Assembly: GCA_024343425.1 (NCBI GenBank)
Contig: BRLC01000017.1
Span: 62,001-126,000 of the forward strand
Reading direction: 5' to 3'
Source of the DNA: Rhizobiaceae bacterium MnEN-MB40S
GTDB lineage: Bacteria > Pseudomonadota > Alphaproteobacteria > Rhizobiales > Rhizobiaceae
DNA: 64,000 bases
Shown: one piece after another, positions 33,176-41,661 of the stretch
Numbering within the stretch: position 1 is the first letter of the stretch
How the letters are laid out: the number at the start of each line of letters is the position of its first letter
Program-made: the position numbers and the translations under genes
The notes under the pieces: model-generated
The model's database searches: none
What the model was told of the DNA's origin: nothing
What the model saw: only the letters and a program-made list of their open reading frames with translations

Positions 33176-34372
33176 TTGGCTCGGTCGACAAACAAACTTT
33201 CAGCGGTTGAAGTTAAAAACATCAGCAAAAAGGGTCGCTATTCGGATGGTGGCGGGCTCTATCTGCGCGTCTCTCCCACATTGTCCAAATCTTGGGTGTT
33301 TCGTTGGGTCAGGAATGGCACCGAGAATGAAATGGGACTTGGTCCTTATCCGACCGTTTCGCTTGCTGCTGCCCGCGATGCAGCTTTTGAAGCCAGGCGT
33401 CATCTCACTGCAAAGCGTAATCCTAAAACCGAACGAGACCGCGACCGGGAGACGGGGCGAACATTTGGTGATGTTGCCGATGAATTCCTGGTTGCCAAGT
33501 ATGGGAACTGGTCCAACGAAAAAACACGTTGGCAATGGCAGCACACGCTGACACAATTCAGTAAGTCGATCAGGCGTGTTCCTGTTTCGGAGATCGACAC
33601 CTCGCACGTCCTGAAATTGCTCAAACCCGTTTGGACATCCAAGCCCGAGACTGCGGCCAAGGCAAGAATGAGGCTGGAAGCCGTTCTGGATTACGCTTCA
33701 GCACACGGATGGCGCTCGATTGAGAATCCAGCTCGGTGGCGGGGCCATCTCTCAAATATGCTACCCAAGCGGCAGCGGCTTTCCAAAGGGCATCATCCGG
33801 CGATGCCATATCAGGACGTGCCCGAATTCTTCGAAGCTCTGGAGTCTTCTGATGCAATGGCAGCACGAGCATTGCAGTTTCTTATTCTGACAGCGGCAAG
33901 AACCGGGGAGGTTCTTAAAGGCACTTGGGACGAAATAGATTTCGAGTCCCGCTTATGGACCATTCCCGCAGAACGAATGAAGGCCAAACGTGACCACCGA
34001 GTCCCGCTGACGGATCAAGCCCTCGAAATCCTGATGCCGCTCTACGAGGCTCGGGTATCGCAATATGTTTTTCCCGGCCAGCGGTCCGCAAAGCCATTGT
34101 CCAACATGGCTATGGAAATGCTGATGAAGCGAATGAAGATCACGGGCGCTTCACCACACGGCTTTCGTTCCTCTTTTCGAGACTGGGCTGGCGACAAGAC
34201 ATCGTTTCCACGTGAGATAGCCGAGCAGGCTCTGTCTCATAGGGTCGGCGATGAAACCGAGTTGGCTTATCGCCGCAGTGACGCACTGGAGAAGCGGCGG
34301 AAGCTCATGGAGGCATGGGCCGACCATTGCAGCGGCAGGCAATCCGGGAAGGTGGTGTCGCTACATGGCTAA
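33176..34372 (+). CDS. int: Tyrosine recombinase/integrase with arm-binding domain
   Basis: A 398-residue integrase starting at TTG (33176). Residues 8-80 are a DUF4102-like arm-DNA-binding domain (KKGRYSDGGGLYLRV), residues 95-185 the core-binding domain, and residues 210-375 the catalytic domain. Active-site residues are visible: Arg242 (AARTGE), Lys near 271, His328 and Arg331 (HGFR), His355 and the nucleophile Tyr365 (ELAYRR). It inserts and excises the element at the tRNA-Thr 3' end. It is transcribed inward from the left end, opposite the intact tRNA. The next gene starts 8 bases before its stop. Confidence 0.95.
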   Translation: MARSTNKLSAVEVKNISKKGRYSDGGGLYLRVSPTLSKSWVFRWVRNGTENEMGLGPYPTVSLAAARDAAFEARRHLTAKRNPKTERDRDRETGRTFGDVADEFLVAKYGNWSNEKTRWQWQHTLTQFSKSIRRVPVSEIDTSHVLKLLKPVWTSKPETAAKARMRLEAVLDYASAHGWRSIENPARWRGHLSNMLPKRQRLSKGHHPAMPYQDVPEFFEALESSDAMAARALQFLILTAARTGEVLKGTWDEIDFESRLWTIPAERMKAKRDHRVPLTDQALEILMPLYEARVSQYVFPGQRSAKPLSNMAMEMLMKRMKITGASPHGFRSSFRDWAGDKTSFPREIAEQALSHRVGDETELAYRRSDALEKRRKLMEAWADHCSGRQSGKVVSLHG

Positions 34373-35048
34373 AAATTCCAAGCGATTCGATGTCTATCGT
34401 TCTCCAAATTCAGATCAGTACTGGGCATACGAAACAGACGCGGAATACTACGATCTGCTTGATGCAACGGTTTGGGTCGGGGCAAAGGGGAAAGTGTTAC
34501 ACTCCGAGATCGCCGATCGAATATTCGATGACAATTGGGCTAGCGAACTGTACTTGCACCTTTTCAAAGGGCTTCTTGTAGCCACAGGCCTGGATACGAA
34601 AACACGACTGAGAGAAGAAATCCCAAGGGTTGTTTGGGAGGCAGCTTATCGAGCTGAAGAAACTCAGGATGGTCACCGCATAGAGTTTGTCCCTGTGGAG
34701 AATGGAGGCTTTTCAGCGCAACTCACTCTGTTTGATCCAGATAGTCCACAGTGGTTGGTGGAACCTCGTTGGACTGGAATCAGAATAGATGGAAAAGCGC
34801 TCCGAAACGCTTTCGACCGAAAACCCAAAAAAACAATCGCAGACGAAACAAAATGCAGAGATTGGCTTGGTGATATCATTGGATCGAGTCCGCTCAAGAA
34901 AACACACAAAAAAGATGATCTGAAGGAACTGGCATTGGAGGACTTCAATGTCAGCGAGAGGTTCTTTTTGAAAATCTGGAAGGAGATCATTGAACAGCAC
35001 GGAGCTACAGAATGGAGTAAACCTGGAGCACCTAAGAACCGCGAATAA
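34365..35048 (+). CDS. Hypothetical protein next to the integrase
   Basis: A 227-residue soluble protein from ATG 34365 (MAKNSKRFDVYRSPNSD), overlapping the integrase stop by 8 bases. The open frame extends further back within the integrase gene, which I take as shadow. No signal peptide or membrane span is seen. It is rich in charged residues and has no motif I recognise. Coupling to the integrase suggests a role in integration, excision or maintenance, but there is no direct evidence. Confidence 0.6.
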   Translation: MAKNSKRFDVYRSPNSDQYWAYETDAEYYDLLDATVWVGAKGKVLHSEIADRIFDDNWASELYLHLFKGLLVATGLDTKTRLREEIPRVVWEAAYRAEETQDGHRIEFVPVENGGFSAQLTLFDPDSPQWLVEPRWTGIRIDGKALRNAFDRKPKKTIADETKCRDWLGDIIGSSPLKKTHKKDDLKELALEDFNVSERFFLKIWKEIIEQHGATEWSKPGAPKNRE

Positions 35049-35111
35049 CCCTTGCACAGAAAACCTTGCACTAAACCATGCGCCACTTTCACAGCTGCGA
35101 TGGTTTTAGCG

Positions 35112-35164
35112 CTAATCATGCTAATAATGGGGAACCGTCACTGATTTGAAAGGACGGTAACCCC
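35112..35164 (+). promoter_or_regulatory. Repeats ahead of the excisionase-like gene
   Basis: A direct repeat GCTAATCAT / GCTAATAAT is followed by an inverted repeat GGGG-A-ACCGTC (35129-35139) and GACGGT-AA-CCCC (35153-35164), with the ribosome site in the loop. This lies directly before the ATG at 35167. It may be an operator or a translation-control stem; the evidence is sequence symmetry only. Confidence 0.4.
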
Positions 35165-35166
35165 AA

Positions 35167-35352
35167 ATGACGAACACCAGCACAGGCGCATTCACCGTCA
35201 AGGAATTCCTCGACTGGGCGCGCATCTCCAGAACCAAATTCTATGAACTCGTCTCCACCGGAGACATCCCAATCTGCAAGATCGGTAAGAAGACGCTCGT
35301 CCGTCGTTCCGACGCAGAGACATGGCTCAACAACCTGAATACAGCGGCGTGA
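35167..35352 (+). CDS. Small helix-turn-helix protein, excisionase/AlpA-like
   Basis: A 61-residue MerR-like winged HTH of the HTH_17 excisionase type: FTVKEFLDWARISRTKFYELVSTGDIPICKIGKKTLVRRSDAETWLNNL. Such proteins bend the att arms to favour excision or activate integrase genes. It is the first gene of a tight run of small phage-type genes reading rightwards. Confident on fold, moderate on role. Confidence 0.85.
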   Translation: MTNTSTGAFTVKEFLDWARISRTKFYELVSTGDIPICKIGKKTLVRRSDAETWLNNLNTAA

Positions 35353-35361
35353 GGTGTTCGT

Positions 35362-35574
35362 ATGACATCTCTTGCAAAAGACCCGGCACCGCAGGGCAAT
35401 GCGGACCGGGCCGGTAAGCTCGAAGTTGTTTCAAGGCAATTCGATACCGACTTAAATACAACATCCACAGCACTGCGTCTAGCAGAAGCTCGTATCCGTC
35501 AGCGTTACGGCTTGCCGGGAGTTCGTGCTCGACTGGTTGCCCGCCTCGCGAACCTCGGAGGTGAGCAGTCATGA
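35362..35574 (+). CDS. Small phage-type hypothetical protein
   Basis: A 70-residue basic protein with one helical region (STALRLAEARIRQRYGLPGVRARLVARLANLGG). It lies 9 bases after the excisionase-like gene and its stop overlaps the next ATG by 4 bases. The GLPxxRARLVARLA pattern is seen in small rhizobial prophage proteins, but no function is known. Confidence 0.6.
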   Translation: MTSLAKDPAPQGNADRAGKLEVVSRQFDTDLNTTSTALRLAEARIRQRYGLPGVRARLVARLANLGGEQS

Positions 35575-35840
35575 ACTACACCGTCCGAAAAGAAAGCGCC
35601 GACGATTACACGCCTGTCCTGTACCAGAATGGCAGGTATCGCGTCATCGAATGCCGCGACGGTATTCAATGGGTGATCCAGAAGGCGAAGAAGACCGGTC
35701 GAGGACGTGAATGGCGGGGTTTTGGCTATTGCCGAACCAGCGCTGCCTTGATCGGCATCTGGTCCGCCTGTACGGGCGAAACTGCGCCACCTGAATTGGA
35801 CTGCCTTCCCGATCGCATCGAGGGAGGGCTGGCGCGATGA
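35571..35840 (+). CDS. Small phage-type hypothetical protein
   Basis: An 89-residue protein with a beta-rich centre (YQNGRYRVIECRDGIQWVIQKAK) and two Cys. It overlaps both neighbours by 4 bases, showing a translationally coupled string. I do not recognise a function. Confidence 0.65.
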   Translation: MNYTVRKESADDYTPVLYQNGRYRVIECRDGIQWVIQKAKKTGRGREWRGFGYCRTSAALIGIWSACTGETAPPELDCLPDRIEGGLAR

Positions 35841-36121
35841 CCAGAATCAATCTTGTTGTCACTCAATCCGCCAAGCCCAATTGCTTCAACGTCGACGCTG
35901 GAAGGCAGCGAATCGTGACAGAAGCGGCTGATCCTCATCATGACGCGTGCAAAGCTTTAGTCGCCATGGGGTGCAAGAGTGGCAGCGCCGTTTTCCTCCG
36001 ATACGTCTCGGGCCAATACCGCCCGGTCGAAACTATGTCGATCCAATGGGGCGCCCGGCATTCTGCTTTTGATCGCCTTCCAAAGCGATACCGCACCAAT
36101 CGCGGGGGAGGTACGTCATGA
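35837..36121 (+). CDS. Small phage-type hypothetical protein
   Basis: A 94-residue protein with an ATGA overlap at both ends. It begins MTRINLVVTQSAKPNCFNVDAG. No motif is known to me; length, coupling and setting support a real gene in the early phage module. Confidence 0.6.
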   Translation: MTRINLVVTQSAKPNCFNVDAGRQRIVTEAADPHHDACKALVAMGCKSGSAVFLRYVSGQYRPVETMSIQWGARHSAFDRLPKRYRTNRGGGTS

Positions 36122-36645
36122 CGATCCGACAAAACCCTCCATTGACCTACGAGCGTGCGAACGAAGTGCTCGAATACGATCCCGAAACAGGAATTCTCAC
36201 TTGGCGGAAATCACGCCCTGGAGTTGTTGCCGGAACTACGGCAGGAACTCCAGTCAACGGATACCTGCAGGTACAAGTGGATAGAATATTCTATCGAGCG
36301 CATCGTGTTTGCTGGCTGCTGCAAACCGGTAGTTGGCCAAACTTACTCCTCGACCACATCAACGGTCGTCGTTCAGATAACCGTTGGTGTAATCTTCGCG
36401 AAGCCAGTTATCAGCAGAACGCGTTTAATAAGCGGGCTCATAAGAACAGCAAGTCAGGACTAATCGGCGTGTCTCCAACCAGAAACGGTAGATGGCAGGC
36501 CGATATCGGTTACAATGGAAAGGTACACCATCTTGGCCAATTCGAATGCATTGCTGACGCTGTCGCCGCCCGGTGTGCTGCAGAGACGCACTATTTCGGC
36601 AGCTTTGCCCGACAGGCTTCGCGCTACAGCATGACAGGCGGATGA
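36118..36645 (+). CDS. HNH endonuclease with AP2-like DNA-binding domain
   Basis: A 175-residue protein. The N-terminal half is an HNH domain with LLDHINGRRSDNRWCNLREAS (residues 78-98), followed by a C-terminal AP2-like domain (SKSGLIGVSPTRNGRWQADIGYNGKVHHLGQFE). This architecture is that of phage homing-type HNH endonucleases. It would nick or cut DNA. It is coupled to both neighbours and its stop overlaps the next start. Confidence 0.88.
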   Translation: MTIRQNPPLTYERANEVLEYDPETGILTWRKSRPGVVAGTTAGTPVNGYLQVQVDRIFYRAHRVCWLLQTGSWPNLLLDHINGRRSDNRWCNLREASYQQNAFNKRAHKNSKSGLIGVSPTRNGRWQADIGYNGKVHHLGQFECIADAVAARCAAETHYFGSFARQASRYSMTGG

Positions 36646-37304
36646 TGATGGAGCGCAACAAAAAGACAGAACATGCAAACCGCAAGTTTGAGATGATGAA
36701 GGCGATGCGCTTTGATCCCGAGGTGAGCGCTTCCTCATGCGAGGTAATGTGCGCCCTGCTTGAGTTCACTTCGCATGACCAGCCTTGTGTTCCGAGTATG
36801 AATAGACTTGCAATCGATCTGGGGTGTGACGAGAAGACCGTCGAGCGCGGCTTGAAAGGCCACTGTTTCAATGTGAACAGCCTCAAACATTGGGACAAGA
36901 CGGTACCCGACGGGCCAATCTATTTTGTGCGTGTCCGAACAGGCTTCAAAAAACCGTACCGGTATGTTCCGGTCGACGATCGGGTCATCGCTATGCTCAA
37001 AGAACTCAAGCTCGCAGTCGGAATTTACAAGAAACAATTCCAATCTACCGATGAAGACAGCCTGACGGACAGCGAAATCAGAGGGGACAACCTTGGGGGG
37101 TCTAGTACCCCCAACCCTGTCCCTTCTGTCCCCCCAAACCTGTCCGTTAAACAAGTGAGTATAAACTCAGTGAGTATAACAAGTGAGGGTTCGGCTTATG
37201 AAAGAGGTAGTTGTGTTAGGGCAGAAGAACAGAACATATCGGCTCTGACTTCCTTTACAGAGTCACGGGAACGCGAGGTGAGTTATGAGCGAAAAACAGC
37301 TTGA
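36642..37304 (+). CDS. Phage replication-type protein with helix-turn-helix
   Basis: A 220-residue protein from ATG 36642. The N-terminal 90 residues form a winged HTH (SCEVMCALLEFTSHDQPCVPSMNRLAIDLGCDEKTVERGLKG). The rest is low-complexity linker with Asn/Ser/Pro. Proteins of this shape open replication modules of phages and islands. No DnaB-like or primase motif is present, so it may need host replication proteins. It overlaps the HNH gene and the next gene. Confidence 0.7.
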   Translation: MMMERNKKTEHANRKFEMMKAMRFDPEVSASSCEVMCALLEFTSHDQPCVPSMNRLAIDLGCDEKTVERGLKGHCFNVNSLKHWDKTVPDGPIYFVRVRTGFKKPYRYVPVDDRVIAMLKELKLAVGIYKKQFQSTDEDSLTDSEIRGDNLGGSSTPNPVPSVPPNLSVKQVSINSVSITSEGSAYERGSCVRAEEQNISALTSFTESREREVSYERKTA

Positions 37305-37635
37305 GTTCTTCGACAGACAAAATTCCGCAAGGGTTATTCCGTTCCCTGCATCTGCCCGTGTCGGAGAAGCGAGAAGGGTCGCCACCATCTTCGCTAACCA
37401 AAGAACCGACAAGGCGCGAGCCGCCTACTGGAAAAGGACGATCACAACTGTTTGTACCCGCTTGTCCACGGCAGGAGTAGATTCTGACGAAGTGCAGAAA
37501 CAGTTGGACGAATTCGGCAAACTTGTAGTTGGAGAACTAGCTCGCATCGATTGGGGTGCATATCAGGCACTTGTGGCAACAAAGAACGAAGGGCTTGGAG
37601 AGGTGCATCGGGTGATGACTCTACTACCGGAATAG
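37285..37635 (+). CDS. DUF6074-family phage protein
   Basis: A 116-residue protein with the VIPFPASARVGEARRVA motif (residues 17-33) of DUF6074, a small family of rhizobial phage proteins. The rest is helical, with a second part (DEVQKQLDEFGKLVVGELARI) that may be a coiled coil. It starts inside the previous gene's end. It is the last phage-type gene before the catabolic cassette. The function is unknown. Confidence 0.75.
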   Translation: MSEKQLEFFDRQNSARVIPFPASARVGEARRVATIFANQRTDKARAAYWKRTITTVCTRLSTAGVDSDEVQKQLDEFGKLVVGELARIDWGAYQALVATKNEGLGEVHRVMTLLPE

Positions 37636-37721
37636 CGTTCGGTTTCTACCAAGGGCTTCGCCGGATTACATCCCACCAGGCCCGTTTTGATCAAGCCTGG
37701 CAAGGCCAATGAAGGGAGGTC

Positions 37722-38633
37722 TTAGACAACGGGAAGGAACCGGTAACCATCACACTGTTTGATAGCTTGCCCGGCGCATTCGCCAGGAAAGTGATTGCAG
37801 AAAACTAGTGTCCCGTTGGCTGCATATTCAGCCAGTTTTCGCTTGCGTACGGAGACTGCCGATGCGGGGTCATGGCAAAAGACCGTCGCACATTGCGGCG
37901 CCGCCATCTGCATCGGGTGATGCATCAGGTCGGCACAGAAGGCTGCCACGATCCTTCCGCTTTTACGGTACTCGAGGCCGATCATGCCTGGCGAGTGTCC
38001 AGCGAGGTCGACAACAAAAAGTCCGGGCGCTAATTCCGAACCTGCTTCCACGGTCTCGAAGTGTCCCGCCTCCAGCAGTGGAACCACGTTATCCCCTACG
38101 GAGGTCGACATGAATGGAAAATCTGTTGCTTTCTCAGGCCAGAACTGCAGTTCCTTCTTGCTAGTCAGATGTCGTGCTTCGGGAAAACTCGGAATCCATC
38201 CGCTCAACGTTTTTCGAGTCAGCCAACCAGTGTGATCTGCATGCAGATGTGTCAGGAGGACAATATCGATATCTTCAACCCCGATACCTGCCTGACCGAG
38301 GTGATTAAGCCAGTTCGATTTGCCGAAATGCCAGTCTGGTCGTGAAGGGAAATTCGCATCCTCTCCCACTGCACAATCGATCAGGATACTTACGCCATCG
38401 ATTCTAATTAGAAATGATGTGTAGGCCATAATCATAAGGCCTGTATTGGGTTGAATGTAATCCGGCTGCAGCCAGTCGGAATTTCTTTGTAGGCATTCCT
38501 TGGGAAGGTTTAAAAGCAGATCGCCAGGCAGGCGGACCGGGCCAACCGAGTCGACTAACGCATGAACAATCATCGTCCCGATCGTCTTCGGTGTCATACG
38601 CGGCAGGGGGCCGATGGTCATCGATTGCTCCAT
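37722..38633 (-). CDS. Metallo-beta-lactamase-fold hydrolase, candidate lactone (dienelactone) hydrolase
   Basis: A 303-residue MBL-fold protein; I use ATG 38633 (MEQSMTIGPLP) since the longer frame adds residues unlike the family. It has a full dinuclear zinc site: H129xH131xD133H134 (THLHADHTG), His213 (LAGHSPG), Asp235 and His281. This pattern is that of lactonase-like members. It is divergent from maleylacetate reductase across a LysR-box promoter. No alpha/beta dienelactone hydrolase is in the element, so I infer it hydrolyses the lactone of the ring-cleavage product to maleylacetate. The fold is sure, the substrate is not. Confidence 0.85.
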   Translation of the reverse strand: MEQSMTIGPLPRMTPKTIGTMIVHALVDSVGPVRLPGDLLLNLPKECLQRNSDWLQPDYIQPNTGLMIMAYTSFLIRIDGVSILIDCAVGEDANFPSRPDWHFGKSNWLNHLGQAGIGVEDIDIVLLTHLHADHTGWLTRKTLSGWIPSFPEARHLTSKKELQFWPEKATDFPFMSTSVGDNVVPLLEAGHFETVEAGSELAPGLFVVDLAGHSPGMIGLEYRKSGRIVAAFCADLMHHPMQMAAPQCATVFCHDPASAVSVRKRKLAEYAANGTLVFCNHFPGECAGQAIKQCDGYRFLPVV

Positions 38634-38702
38634 GGTTAGCGCCCGAAACAGTGTTGCGCGAGAAACTATCACACGCACCAAGCTCAATGGACTTTTGGGG
38701 CA

Positions 38703-38717
38703 ATACATAAAACGTAT
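38703..38717. promoter_or_regulatory. LysR-type operator ATAC-N7-GTAT, ClcR/CatR class
   Basis: ATAC (38703-38706), seven bases, GTAT (38714-38717) is the recognition half of the CatR/ClcR/CbnR-type operator. It lies between the divergent MBL hydrolase and maleylacetate reductase starts. A CGATACGG element follows about 25 bases later (38742-38749). The LysR gene at 44925 in the same cassette is the likely binder. Confidence 0.6.
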
Positions 38718-38839
38718 CGCAGATATGTAATGTCGTCTGATCGATACGGAAGTTGCATCACCTGCACACCCTGCCGCTACTGTGTCTGCGTCGACTTCGT
38801 GCAATGATGTAGGCCGTCATGGGGATAGCTAGAACGGAA

Positions 38840-39901
38840 ATGAAAAACTTCACGTATACAGGACTACCGGCCAGGGTGTTGTTCGGATCCAACACAACAA
38901 AGCGTTTACCACACGAAATTGCCGCTCTGGGTGTGAGCAAGGCGCTCGTTCTCTGCACACCTTCGCGCAAGGAAACGGCATCTGAATTGGTTGAACTTAT
39001 GGGAGATGCGAGCGCGGGTGTATTCTCAGGGGCTACGATGCATACGCCGATCGAAGTCACGCAAAGCGCGATGAGGATGTATTCTCAAACTGGCGCAGAC
39101 GGGGTCGTCTCATTCGGCGGCGGCTCGGCGATAGGACTTGGTAAAGCCATCGCCTTGCGTACCGGTTCACCCCAGTTGGCATTGCCGACCAGTTATGCGG
39201 GATCAGAGATGACGCCGATAGTCGGGCAAACCGAATCCGGTCAAAAAATGACGTTGCGCGATCTCGACGCTCTGCCGGAGACTGTCATCTACGACGTCAA
39301 TTATACGCTCGAACTGCCCCTGCGCATGACAGTCGCCAGCGCCATGAATGCTATGGCCCACGCGGTGGAGGCCCTTTATTCCGCACACGGCAATCCTTTG
39401 CTTTCCATGATGGCTCACGAAGGCTTCACCAGTATCTTTTCGTCCTTGCCGAAACTGCTGTCGAAACCTACCGATCCTGACGCAAGAACCGATGCGCTTT
39501 ACGGTGCCTGGATTTGTGGGATGTGCCTGGGATCAGGCGGTGTCGCCCTGCATCACAAGCTGTGCCACATCTTGGGCGGATCGTTCGATCTGCCTCACGC
39601 CGAAACTCATGCCATCGTGCTGCCACATGCGCTGGCCTACAACGCACCGGCCATTTCGAACGTTATCTCGGACTTGCGCAAAGCGACCGGTTCGATATCA
39701 CCGACGGATGCATTGTATAACCTTGTCCGACACGCAGGACTGCCAACGGCGCTTGAGGATCTGGGCATGCCGGAAGACGGGATCGCTCGGGCCGTCGAAA
39801 TCACTCTCGAACAATCATTCGCCAATCCACGCGAACTTGAACGGAGCGCTCTGGTCACGCTTCTGGATAACGCATGGCACGGCCGCAGACCAGCTGGTTG
39901 A
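38840..39901 (+). CDS. Maleylacetate reductase (iron-type alcohol dehydrogenase family)
   Basis: A 353-residue protein from ATG 38840 (MKNFTYTGLPARVLFGSNTT); an ATG at 38819 is also in frame. FTYTGLPARVLFG is the maleylacetate reductase start. The NAD(P) motif is GVVSFGGGSAIGLGKAIA (near residues 90-107), and the metal region has HKLCHILGGSFDLPHAETHA near 235-255. It reduces maleylacetate to 3-oxoadipate with NADH. This is the last step of a modified ortho-cleavage pathway. It is convergent with the cycloisomerase-type gene. Confidence 0.92.
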   Translation: MKNFTYTGLPARVLFGSNTTKRLPHEIAALGVSKALVLCTPSRKETASELVELMGDASAGVFSGATMHTPIEVTQSAMRMYSQTGADGVVSFGGGSAIGLGKAIALRTGSPQLALPTSYAGSEMTPIVGQTESGQKMTLRDLDALPETVIYDVNYTLELPLRMTVASAMNAMAHAVEALYSAHGNPLLSMMAHEGFTSIFSSLPKLLSKPTDPDARTDALYGAWICGMCLGSGGVALHHKLCHILGGSFDLPHAETHAIVLPHALAYNAPAISNVISDLRKATGSISPTDALYNLVRHAGLPTALEDLGMPEDGIARAVEITLEQSFANPRELERSALVTLLDNAWHGRRPAG

Positions 39902-39988
39902 ACCGGTTTACAACAACAAGCCGTATAACCAATCTCTTCAGGTCGGAGATCGACAGTTCACATGGAGCCATTCATGTTTGAAGCCCGG

Positions 39989-41146
39989 CTATCTTCGTTT
40001 GTATTCACGCACCACATCCTCATCAATACTGACGCCCAAACCCGGACCCGCGGGGACTCGGGCACATCCGTTCACATACTCGATCGGTGACTGCGTGACG
40101 TCGACTGCGAGCAGTTGCGGCCCGAACAACTCGCTGCCGAACCGTAAATGTGGAAAAGTCGATGCGATATGTAGACCTGCAGCGGTGCCCAGAGAAGTTT
40201 CGAGAAACGTTCCCATATAAAGCAGCATACCTGCAGCCGATGCAATGTCCGCCATCTTTCGCGATTGCGTAAGTCCGCCAGCTTTCATGAGTTTGAGCGA
40301 CAAGACCTGTGCGGCCCGCATCTTTGCCAGGCGAAAAACCTGTTCTGGCGTACATGCTCCTTCATCGACCATTAGGGGTACGGGCGTCGACCGGCTAAGG
40401 GCGGCGAGCGCTTCAGGTTGATACCGTGAAACAGGCTGCTCGATCAAATCGATCGACAGTCTTCCCAATCGAACCAATGCATGATGCGCTTGCGTTTCGT
40501 CCCAGACTTCATTGGGGTCGAGAATGACCCTCCCTCGTCCGGCGATCGCATCGGTGAGAAGCGCCACACGATCGATATCTTCTTCGAGAGACAGCCTTCC
40601 AAGCTTGATCTTGAAGCCGCTAGACTTCCCTGTCTCGAGTTTTTCACCAATCTCTGTCAGATCCGTCTCGTGGTTGCCCGAGGCGAGAGGCCACACAGTG
40701 GGAATTTCTTCGTGCAACTGCCCCCCGAAAAGTGACGAAACTGGCACGTCGAGCGCACGGGCATACAAGTCAAGACAGGCCATTTCTATGCCGGCTATCG
40801 CAAAGTTCGCCCCTGGCGCCGTTTTCTGAAGCACCATCAGAATTACCGAAATCTTGCTGGGGTCAAGCCCAATGACGGCTGGTGCGAGATGAATGTCGAT
40901 CAGTGACTTTAGTGACTCTATACTGTCCCCCGACCACCATGGTCCGCCGGGAACTACTGTTTCGCCGATGCCTTCCTGCCCCAGACTGTCCCGTATGCGG
41001 ATCATCAGGGTTGACTGGGTTCTGGTCTCAAACCGCGCGAACCGCTGGAGACGGACAAAAGGGAGATCAACCAACGTCGTCTCGATATCAATGATGCAGC
41101 CGGTTCTGCCGCCTATTGCTTCTTCACGCTCATCCCTGTTCAGCAT
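39989..41146 (-). CDS. Muconate/chloromuconate cycloisomerase-type enolase-superfamily protein
   Basis: A 385-residue enolase-superfamily protein. All active-site residues of the MLE subgroup are present: Lys179-x-Lys181 (FKIKLG), metal ligands Asp210 (VILDPNE), Glu236 (LIEQPV), Asp261 (MVDEGA), then Lys285 (LSLKLMKAGG) and Glu316. It would cycloisomerise cis,cis-muconate or a substituted muconate to a muconolactone. The start overlaps the flavin-reductase stop by 17 bases. The need for it implies a catechol-type ring-cleavage product. Other MLE-subgroup activities (e.g. dipeptide epimerase) are less likely in this company. Confidence 0.88.
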   Translation of the reverse strand: MLNRDEREEAIGGRTGCIIDIETTLVDLPFVRLQRFARFETRTQSTLMIRIRDSLGQEGIGETVVPGGPWWSGDSIESLKSLIDIHLAPAVIGLDPSKISVILMVLQKTAPGANFAIAGIEMACLDLYARALDVPVSSLFGGQLHEEIPTVWPLASGNHETDLTEIGEKLETGKSSGFKIKLGRLSLEEDIDRVALLTDAIAGRGRVILDPNEVWDETQAHHALVRLGRLSIDLIEQPVSRYQPEALAALSRSTPVPLMVDEGACTPEQVFRLAKMRAAQVLSLKLMKAGGLTQSRKMADIASAAGMLLYMGTFLETSLGTAAGLHIASTFPHLRFGSELFGPQLLAVDVTQSPIEYVNGCARVPAGPGLGVSIDEDVVREYKRR

Positions 41147-41645
41147 TTTGCGCCTCCGAACGAGTCGCTCTCGAAAAGGCGCCGAACTGACCCTGGTAGT
41201 AGATCAGAGGGGCGGTAGGTCGATTCGTCGCGAACCGACTGACGCGGCCAAAGAATACGTGGTGATCTCCCACATGACTGATATCGCAGACGTCAGCGGT
41301 GAACCATGCACTGGAATTCTTCAGGACCGGCAGTCTATCACAATCAAAGAACGAGGCGTTAAACCATGGGTCGCGTTTGCCGGCAAAATGCAAGGCAAGA
41401 TTTTCACTCCCTTCAGGCAGTATGGATACGGCGAAACGTCGTGTACGAAGTAGCAGATCGCACATCCTGGCTTTGTCGGCGACCGAGACCGCGATGATCG
41501 CCGGATCGAGCGAAATGGACATGAACGCATTGGCAGTCATTGCATGTTCAGCACCGTCTTCGCACGCTGAAATCACCGTGACACCAGTACCGAAAGCACC
41601 GCAAGCCCGACAGTACTCGCCTTTGTTTATGTGTTTCGAAGTCAT
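41130..41645 (-). CDS. Flavin reductase component of two-component monooxygenase
   Basis: A 171-residue protein of the flavin reductase family (HpaC/TftC-like). It starts at ATG 41645 (MTSKHINKGEYCRACGAFGTGVTVISA); upstream extension overlaps IclR. FGTGVTVIS, MTANAFMSISLDPAIIAVSV and GDHHVFFGRV are the conserved FMN/FAD-binding segments. It uses NAD(P)H to supply reduced flavin to the monooxygenase encoded divergently at 42518. It is in the minus-strand order iclR, reductase, cycloisomerase. Confidence 0.9.
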   Translation of the reverse strand: MTSKHINKGEYCRACGAFGTGVTVISACEDGAEHAMTANAFMSISLDPAIIAVSVADKARMCDLLLRTRRFAVSILPEGSENLALHFAGKRDPWFNASFFDCDRLPVLKNSSAWFTADVCDISHVGDHHVFFGRVSRFATNRPTAPLIYYQGQFGAFSRATRSEAQNAEQG

Positions 41646-41661
41646 CTTGACCCTTGATTGT

